A stretch of DNA of 44,525 nucleotides from an uncultured Oscillospiraceae bacterium (lineage in GTDB: Bacteria; Bacillota; Clostridia; Oscillospirales; Oscillospiraceae), in the NCBI GenBank assembly GCA_934591745.1, contig CAKTPQ010000014.1:1-44525 (forward strand). Reading direction: 5' to 3'. Each line of letters opens with the position of its first letter. The stretch's first letter is position 1. A program made the position numbers and the translations under genes. A model generated the notes under the pieces. It saw nothing but the letters and a program-made list of their open reading frames with translations, was not told the origin of the DNA and did not search any database. Below are positions 39,193-44,525 of the stretch, piece by piece.

Positions 39193-39850
39193 ATTGCTGA
39201 ACAGTGGCGCAGTATCCTAGTCAGATCTGCCGTCTTCTGAAGAGGGGCCTAAAAATCCCTTAAAGGGCACAACTGTGAAACCTCTGGTGCTTGCTTCTTA
39301 CGCCCAGTTTGGGGTGGGTGCTGGAAGGGAGGCGCGGCAATTACCGCGCCTGCGGCCGTAGGGCGCCCTCCAATGGCATGGAGGACCCGACCCTGCGGTC
39401 GTGGAGACCTGCTGTTGTGCACAGGCGTACTCCCTTTGTGGTCAGCGACCTGTGTACGAAGCAGATTGCGAACCTGCATCGCGGTGCTACCCGGCCTTGT
39501 GCCGTGAACGCTGTGTGCAGAGTAGCCTGCCTTGCGTGGGCAGGGTGGATGGGAGAGTCAACGCGTCATGTCCCCGGCCAGGGACGCAGCGCTATTTCCC
39601 TGAAACCCTGTTTGCAAAAGAGGATAAGAGATGGTTTGACTGCGGTGGAAATCACCTAGGCTGTCCTGACGGGGCGCCGGGGGGATTGCAGTGCGGACTA
39701 AGTGGCAGTCGGGTATCACGGCGGGCGACACCGTGACACGGCACCGAAGGGGAAACCGCCTTCATCGGCGACGAGAGGTGTGCCGCGGGGAAATCCAACC
39801 CGTACCTAAGCCGCAAGATTTACTCCCGGAGCTGCCCTGTTCAGCATGAC
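39193..39850 (+). ncRNA. ole: OLE RNA (ornate, large, extremophilic)
   Basis: A ~650-nt stretch without a real gene. Its ends pair exactly: TGCTGAACAG (39195-39204) with CTGTTCAGCA (39837-39846). The inside has many GC-rich hairpins, e.g. GAGGCGCGG-AATTA-CCGCGCCTGC. Placement is diagnostic: immediately upstream of the OapA membrane protein gene and dxs, tlyA, nadK, argR, recN, the known OLE neighbourhood. OLE forms a ribonucleoprotein at the membrane with OapA. In Halalkalibacterium halodurans its loss gives cold, alcohol and Mg2+ sensitivity. RNase P, tmRNA and a group II intron were considered and do not fit. I could not run a covariance search. Confidence 0.9.
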
Positions 39851-39875
39851 TATATGATTAAGTGAGGTTCGTCAC

Positions 39876-40424
39876 TTGGCAGACAAGGATAAAAAGAAGA
39901 AAAAGAAACAGGGGAGCTGGCCGCTGCGGGTCTTTCTGCTGGCGGTGGCGCTCAGCGCCGTGCTGAGCTTTTTTTCCTCCACGGCGCTGGAGGGGGCCGG
40001 CTACGCGGTGGCCGTGGCGGTGCTGGCGGTGTTCATCGGCCTTGGCATCGTGTTCGACATGATCGGCGTGGCGGTGACGGCGGCGGACCCCAAGCCGTTC
40101 CACTCCATGGCCGCCCACAAGGAGAAGGGCGGGCGGGAGGCCATCCGCCTTCTGCAGAATGCCAATCAGGTCAGCTCCGTGTGCAACGATGTGGTGGGCG
40201 ACATCTGCGGCATTGTCTCCGGCTCCACGGCGGCGGTGATCGTGGTGCAGCTCCAGCGGGACTTCAGCACCACGTCCGTCCTGATCTCCATCGGCGTAAC
40301 GGCGCTGATCTCCGGCATCACCATCGGCGGCAAGGCGCTGGGCAAATCTGTGGCCATCAACGACTGCACCAAGGTGGTGTACCGCGTGGCGCGCATCATG
40401 AACGCGCTGCATCTCTATCGCTGA
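39876..40424 (+). CDS. oapA: OLE-associated protein OapA
   Basis: 182 residues from a TTG start with GTGAGG 8 nt upstream, 25 nt after the RNA. The N-terminus is a lysine-rich tail (MADKDKKKKKKQGSWP). About four membrane helices follow (from 20, 42, 100 and 135). The segment GIVFDMIGVAVTAADPKPFHSMA has the DUF21/CNNM-like signature (D-x-x-G-V-A-x-x-x-x-D) known for OapA and related to magnesium transport proteins. OapA binds OLE RNA and holds it at the membrane. It is the first protein of the operon and directly precedes dxs (19-nt gap). Confidence 0.93.
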   Translation: MADKDKKKKKKQGSWPLRVFLLAVALSAVLSFFSSTALEGAGYAVAVAVLAVFIGLGIVFDMIGVAVTAADPKPFHSMAAHKEKGGREAIRLLQNANQVSSVCNDVVGDICGIVSGSTAAVIVVQLQRDFSTTSVLISIGVTALISGITIGGKALGKSVAINDCTKVVYRVARIMNALHLYR

Positions 40425-40443
40425 AAAAAGGGGCGTATACACG

Positions 40444-42285
40444 TTGATCTTGGAAACGATACATTCTCCGGCGGATGTGAAGCATCTGACCGGGAAACAG
40501 ACGGAGCTGCTGTGCCGGGAGCTGCGGCAGTTTCTGGTGGAGCAGGTGTCCCGCACTGGCGGACATCTCGCCTCCAATCTGGGAGCGGTGGAGCTGACGG
40601 TAGCCATCCACCGCGTTTTTGATACGTCCGTGGACCGTCTGGTTTTTGACGTGGGGCACCAGTGCTATGTCCATAAGGCACTGACCGGTCGGCAGGAGCT
40701 GTTTTCCACCCTGCGTCAGTTCGGGGGCCTGTCCGGCTTCCCCAAGCCCTATGAAAGCGTGCATGACGCCTTTGTGGCGGGCCACGCCTCCAATTCCGTG
40801 TCCGTGGCGCTGGGTATGGCACGGGCACGGACGCTGCAAAAACAGCCCTACCATGTGCTGGCTCTTATCGGCGACGGTGCGCTGGGCGGCGGCCTGAGCT
40901 ATGAGGGCCTCAACGACGCGGGCGCCTCCGGCGAGCCGCTGATCGTGATCCTCAACGACAACGGCATGTCCATCGGCGCCAATGTGGGCGGCATGTCCCG
41001 CCATCTGGCCCGTATGCGGACGAAGCCGGGCTACTACGAATTCAAGAAGAAATACCGGCAGGCGCTGGACGGCAGCAAGGCCGGCCGCAAACTGTACGAG
41101 CTGAGCCACGATGTGAAAACGGCGCTGAAAAAGTCGCTGCTGCCGGTGAGTACCGTGTTCGAGGACATGGGCTTCACCTACATGGGGCCGGTGGATGGCC
41201 ACGATGTGCGGAGTCTGACAGACATGCTGCGAGCGGCCAGGGAGCAGAACTGCCCGGTGCTGCTGCATGTGCATACGGTGAAGGGCAAGGGCTATGCCCC
41301 CGCCGAGCGGGAGCCGGAACGGTTCCACGGCGTACCGCCCTTTGACCCGGCCACCGGCGCGTCCGCGCCGGCGTCCCCGTCCTTCTCCTCTGTGTTCGGG
41401 GAGGAGCTGACGGCGCTGGCTGCCTCCGATGGGCGCATCTGCGCCATCACGGCGGCCATGAAGGACGGCACAGGACTGTCGGGGTTTGCCGCGGCGCATC
41501 CGGAGAGATTTTTCGATGTGGGCATCGCCGAGGGCCACGCCGTGGCCATGGCGGCTGGCATGGCCAAGCAGGGTATGCTGCCCGTTTTCGCGGTATACGA
41601 CAGCTTCCTCCAGCGGGGCTACGACATGCTGATGCAGGATGTGTCGCTGGACGGCCTGCATGTCGTGCTGGCCGTGGACCGCACCGGCCTGGTGGGCGCC
41701 GACGGAGAGACCCACCACGGCTGCATGGATTACCTGTCCCAGATCCCCGGCATGACAGTGCTGTGCCCCGCCAGCTTCGCAGAGCTGCGGCATATGCTGC
41801 GCACGGCGCTGTATGAGTGTACCGGCCCTGTGGCCGTCCGCTATCCCCGTGACGGCGAGGGCACTTATCGCGATGACTGCGGCGACGCGCCGGTATCGGT
41901 GCTGCGCCCGGGCGCGGATGTCTGCATCGTCACCTACGGCGTGCTGGTGGATCAGGCGCTGGCAGCGGCGGAGCAGCTGGCAAAGGAGCATATTGCGGCG
42001 CGGGTGGTAAAGCTGAACTGTGCGGCACCGCTGGATATGGATACGGTATGCGCCGCACTGGACGGCGCAAGGCGCCTTGTGGTGCTGGAGGATCAGCTGC
42101 GGCAGTGCTGCGTGGGGCAGCGGCTGGCCGCCGCCCTGCTGGAGCGTGGCGCGGCACCGGAAAAGCTGCGGCTGCTGAATGCGGGCGAGATATTGCCCGC
42201 ACAGGGCAGCGTGGAACAACTGTACCGTGCGCTGGGGCTGGACGCCGATGGTGTGTCCGCCGCCGTCAGGGAGGTGCTGGCATGA
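40444..42285 (+). CDS. dxs: 1-deoxy-D-xylulose-5-phosphate synthase
   Basis: 613 residues from a TTG start (MILETIHSPADVKHL); AAAGGGG is 12 nt upstream. Thiamine diphosphate-dependent enzyme that joins pyruvate and glyceraldehyde 3-phosphate in the first step of the MEP isoprenoid pathway. Motifs: GGHLASNLGAVELTVAIH, FDVGHQCYVHK, the ThDP/Mg motif GDGALGGGLSYEGLNDAG (the usual Thr after Leu is Gly here), MTDGTG-like MKDGTGL, DRTGLVGADGETHHG, and the end domain. Its stop overlaps the tlyA start (ATGA). OLE loci typically carry dxs at this place. Confidence 0.96.
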   Translation: MILETIHSPADVKHLTGKQTELLCRELRQFLVEQVSRTGGHLASNLGAVELTVAIHRVFDTSVDRLVFDVGHQCYVHKALTGRQELFSTLRQFGGLSGFPKPYESVHDAFVAGHASNSVSVALGMARARTLQKQPYHVLALIGDGALGGGLSYEGLNDAGASGEPLIVILNDNGMSIGANVGGMSRHLARMRTKPGYYEFKKKYRQALDGSKAGRKLYELSHDVKTALKKSLLPVSTVFEDMGFTYMGPVDGHDVRSLTDMLRAAREQNCPVLLHVHTVKGKGYAPAEREPERFHGVPPFDPATGASAPASPSFSSVFGEELTALAASDGRICAITAAMKDGTGLSGFAAAHPERFFDVGIAEGHAVAMAAGMAKQGMLPVFAVYDSFLQRGYDMLMQDVSLDGLHVVLAVDRTGLVGADGETHHGCMDYLSQIPGMTVLCPASFAELRHMLRTALYECTGPVAVRYPRDGEGTYRDDCGDAPVSVLRPGADVCIVTYGVLVDQALAAAEQLAKEHIAARVVKLNCAAPLDMDTVCAALDGARRLVVLEDQLRQCCVGQRLAAALLERGAAPEKLRLLNAGEILPAQGSVEQLYRALGLDADGVSAAVREVLA

Positions 42286-43100
42286 GCAAGAAAGTAAGAC
42301 TGGACGTGCTTCTGGTGGAGCGCGGCCTTTTGGACAGCCGCCAGAAGGCCCAGGCCAATATTATGGCGGGGCTGGTGTTTGTCAGCGGTCAGCGGGTGGA
42401 CAAGCCCGGTACGGCGGTGGCGGAGGACGCGCCCATCGAGGTGCGGGGTCATGCATTGCCCTATGTCAGCCGCGGCGGCCTGAAGCTGGAAAAGGCCATG
42501 AAGACCTTTCCCATCACGCTGGAGGGCAAGATCTGCGCCGACATCGGCGCATCCACCGGCGGCTTTACCGACTGCATGCTGCAAAACGGCGCGGCCAAAG
42601 TCTACGCCGTGGATGTGGGCTACGGCCAGTTGGACTGGAAGCTGCGCAGCGACCCGCGTGTGGTGTGTCTGGAGCGCACCAACGCCCGGTATCTGGATCA
42701 CGAGCAGGTGCCGGATACGCTGGATTTTGCGTCCATTGACGTGTCCTTTATCTCCCTGAAGCTGATCTTCCCGGCGCTGTACGGCCTGCTGCGGCAGGGC
42801 GGCGAGATTGCCTGCCTTATTAAGCCCCAGTTCGAGGCCGGCCGTGAAAAGGTGGGGAAGAAGGGTGTCGTCCGTGACCCGAAGGTGCATCTGGAGGTGC
42901 TGGAAAACTTCCTGACGCATGCAAAGGATAATCACTTTACAGTGCTTGGCATCACATATTCTCCCATTCGCGGACCGGAGGGAAATATTGAATATCTGGG
43001 TTATCTCCGAAAAAGCGGGGAACAGGACTGCATCCCAGACCTTGCCGCGCTGGTGGATGCCTCCCACGAGGAGCTGAAAGAGAGAAGGGACAACGAATGA
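42282..43100 (+). CDS. tlyA: TlyA-family rRNA 2'-O-methyltransferase
   Basis: 272 residues. The N-terminal S4 RNA-binding domain (RLDVLLVERGLLDSRQKAQA, VSRGGLKLEKAMKTF) is followed by an FtsJ-like methyltransferase with the SAM motif DIGASTGGFTDCMLQNGA and downstream VDVGYGQLDWKLR, SIDVSFISL and KPQFEAGREKVGKKG. TlyA methylates 16S and 23S rRNA in mycobacteria; many Firmicutes homologues are called hemolysin without proof. The ATG overlaps the dxs stop and its own stop overlaps nadK. Confidence 0.94.
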   Translation: MSKKVRLDVLLVERGLLDSRQKAQANIMAGLVFVSGQRVDKPGTAVAEDAPIEVRGHALPYVSRGGLKLEKAMKTFPITLEGKICADIGASTGGFTDCMLQNGAAKVYAVDVGYGQLDWKLRSDPRVVCLERTNARYLDHEQVPDTLDFASIDVSFISLKLIFPALYGLLRQGGEIACLIKPQFEAGREKVGKKGVVRDPKVHLEVLENFLTHAKDNHFTVLGITYSPIRGPEGNIEYLGYLRKSGEQDCIPDLAALVDASHEELKERRDNE

Positions 43101-43975
43101 AACGAGTGATCCTCTGCCCGAACCCCTATCGGGACGATGAACTGACGGTGGCCAAGCGCTCCCGGGAGATCCTGGAGCATATCGGCTTTGAGACCGTGGT
43201 GTGCCTGCCCTTTAACCGGGAGGGCTACGGCGACCAGCTGGGCGTGCCCATCCGCCAGCTGCAGCAGGAGATCAAGCATGCCGACCTGCTTATTGCTTTC
43301 GGCGGCGACGGCACCATCCTGCATCTGGCCCGTACCGTGGCGCTGCACAGCGTGCCGGTACTGGGCATCAACCTGGGCAGTCTCGGCTTCATGTCGGAGC
43401 TGGAGCCCAACGAACTGGAACGGCTCAACGATCTGAAAAACTGGGATTTCTCCGTGGAATCCCGAATGATGCTGGATGTGACCGTGCTGCGGGAGGGAAA
43501 ACCGGTGTACAGCAACATCGCCCTCAACGACGCGGTGGTATCCAAAGGCTCTGTGGCCCGTGTGGTGCGTCTGGACGTGGCCACGGAGGAGGGGCGTCTG
43601 ACGAAGATCACCGGCGACGGCGGCATCGTCTCCACGCCCACCGGCTCCACCGGTTACTCCATGGCCGCCGGCGGTCCCATCGTGGAGCCAACGGCCCGGA
43701 ACCTGCTGCTGACGCCCATCTGCCCCCACTCTACCCGGGCCAGCAGCTATGTACTCTCCCCGGACCATACCATCACCATCGAGGCGGCGGACGCTAATCG
43801 CAAGTTCGTCTACCTCTCCGTGGACGGCGGCAAGGCCTTTTCCCTGAAAAATGAGGACAAGGTGCGGGTGCGGCAGTCCAAATTCACCACAAAGCTGGTG
43901 CGGCTCTCCAAGAAGAGCTTCTGCGAGATACTGGATTCAAAAATGGGAATGGAGGCAGCCAAGCATGAAAAATGA
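43097..43975 (+). CDS. nadK: NAD kinase
   Basis: 292 residues. Catalytic GGDGTILHLAR near residue 70, the conserved INLGSLGFMSELEP, LNDAVVSKG and the dimer/phosphate loop STPTGSTGYSMAAGGPIVEP. Cytosolic enzyme that phosphorylates NAD to NADP with ATP. Overlaps tlyA by 4 bp (ATGA) and argR by 11 bp. Part of the oapA-dxs-tlyA-nadK-argR-recN unit. Confidence 0.96.
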   Translation: MKRVILCPNPYRDDELTVAKRSREILEHIGFETVVCLPFNREGYGDQLGVPIRQLQQEIKHADLLIAFGGDGTILHLARTVALHSVPVLGINLGSLGFMSELEPNELERLNDLKNWDFSVESRMMLDVTVLREGKPVYSNIALNDAVVSKGSVARVVRLDVATEEGRLTKITGDGGIVSTPTGSTGYSMAAGGPIVEPTARNLLLTPICPHSTRASSYVLSPDHTITIEAADANRKFVYLSVDGGKAFSLKNEDKVRVRQSKFTTKLVRLSKKSFCEILDSKMGMEAAKHEK

Positions 43976-44417
43976 CCGTCAGACCATTCTGCTTGAGATC
44001 ATCGAGCAGGAAGCCGTGGAGACGCAGGAGCAGCTGCTGCGCCTGCTGGCGGAGCGGGGCGTGAAATGCACCCAGGCCACCGTGTCCCGTGACATCAAGC
44101 AGCTTCATCTGGTGAAGGAGCCCACCGGCCAGGGCCGCTACCGCTACGCCGTGTCGGTGCAGAAGACGAAGCTGAACTTTGCCGAAAAGCTGCGCACCAT
44201 CTTCCGTGAGTGCGTGCTGTCGGTGGAGACGGCCCAGAATCTGGTGGTGCTCAAGACCATCGAGGGCATGGCGCAGGGCGCGGCCTTTGCGCTGGACAAT
44301 ATGGCGGACACAGACATCGTGGGCACGCTGGCCGGTGACGACACCATTCTGCTGGTGTTCCACGACAACGTCCGCGCCGTGGATTTCTGCGAACAGGTCA
44401 GACAGATGCTCCGCTGA
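43965..44417 (+). CDS. argR: Arginine repressor
   Basis: 150 residues from ATG 43965, with GGAGG 9 nt upstream. N-terminal winged helix (QTILLEIIEQEAVETQEQLL and the recognition helix QATVSRDIKQLHLV), then the C-terminal oligomerisation domain with GTLAGDDTILLVF that binds arginine. The hexamer represses arginine synthesis and controls catabolism. No ARG box is apparent in the window, but the operator may lie elsewhere. Overlaps nadK. Confidence 0.95.
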   Translation: MKNDRQTILLEIIEQEAVETQEQLLRLLAERGVKCTQATVSRDIKQLHLVKEPTGQGRYRYAVSVQKTKLNFAEKLRTIFRECVLSVETAQNLVVLKTIEGMAQGAAFALDNMADTDIVGTLAGDDTILLVFHDNVRAVDFCEQVRQMLR

Positions 44418-44439
44418 GGAGCGGAAGGAGGGCAGTGCC

Positions 44440-44525
44440 ATGCTGGAAGTGCTCCATATTGAGAATATCGCCATCATCGAGGAGGCGGACATCCGGTTCG
44501 AGCCGGGCTTCAACGCCCTGACCGG
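44440..44525 (+). CDS. recN: DNA repair protein RecN, cut by window end
   Basis: 28 residues are visible: MLEVLHIENIAIIEEADIRF then EPGFNALT, the start of the SMC-like N-terminal ATPase of RecN. GGAAGGAGGG lies 8 nt before the ATG. RecN acts in double-strand-break repair. Position after argR is standard in Firmicutes, which supports the call despite the short piece. Confidence 0.9.
   Translation, partial: MLEVLHIENIAIIEEADIRFEPGFNALT

Noticed and set aside
39193..39850. Two overlapping frames over 100 codons inside the OLE region (e.g. 39291-39659)
   Set aside because: They have no ribosome binding site, odd composition, and are interrupted in alternative frames; the end-pairing and gene context show a structured RNA instead.
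39193..39850. RNase P RNA, tmRNA or group II intron
   Set aside because: No RNase P conserved core, no tRNA-like end with a tag frame, and no intron domain V or reverse transcriptase; OapA next door decides for OLE.

Overview
The window reads as a chromosomal segment of a GC-rich anaerobic member of the Firmicutes. It is most likely a gut-type Clostridia of the Oscillospiraceae kind. Evidence: an oxygen-sensitive 2-hydroxyacyl-CoA dehydratase system, a phosphate butyryltransferase, a SpoIIM-like protein, type III glutamine synthetase, AGGAGG-type ribosome binding sites, TTGACA/TATAAT promoters and the OLE RNA/OapA locus. The genus call is inference.

Layout. 1-1.9 kb: the end of an FN3/BspA-type leucine-rich-repeat surface protein and a detached FN3 fragment. 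1.9-3.4 kb: a guanine-class purine riboswitch in front of guanine deaminase. 3.4-3.9 kb (minus): a CooT-like nickel protein and a histidine-rich protein. 4.0-20.3 kb: the most unusual region. It holds three paralogous two-gene 2-hydroxyacyl-CoA dehydratase-type systems (small ~400 aa plus large ~540-595 aa subunit). Each is accompanied by a tiny one-helix membrane protein with a shared motif. Two nearly identical activase (HgdC-type) genes lie in opposite orientation as an 810-bp inverted repeat flanking 7.4 kb. The minus-strand operon also encodes a CooC-like ATPase and a stand-alone acetyl-CoA-synthase-like domain. A CsoR/RcnR-type metal sensor, a flavodoxin-like protein, a small membrane protein and HtpG lie between the repeats. 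20.3-22.7 kb: an enoate-reductase/dienoyl-CoA-reductase-type flavoenzyme.

22.8-31 kb: tRNA-Ala(GGC); an RNHCP protein behind a leader peptide and two competing hairpins; a glycine riboswitch-controlled AgcS symporter; a DivIVA-like coiled-coil protein; AsnA; a class I aminotransferase; Ptb; and a YkvI-type membrane protein. 31-35.4 kb (minus): gltX-spoIIM-like-glnN. 35.5-39 kb: a NifU-like scaffold/GGGtGRT pair, a 21-aa cysteine-rich peptide gene, three small proteins of unknown function and a one-helix membrane protein. 39.2-44.5 kb: OLE RNA with its own promoter, followed by oapA-dxs-tlyA-nadK-argR-recN (recN cut by the window end).

Working picture (inference). The centre of the window encodes ATP-driven radical dehydratase or reductase chemistry on CoA thioesters. 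It is linked to nickel/iron-sulfur handling factors (CooC-like, CooT-like, His-rich protein, metal sensor, ACS-like domain) although no CO dehydrogenase is present here. The long inverted repeat could exchange which dehydratase operon carries the ACS-like gene. I ran no database searches. Family names come from motifs and gene order.
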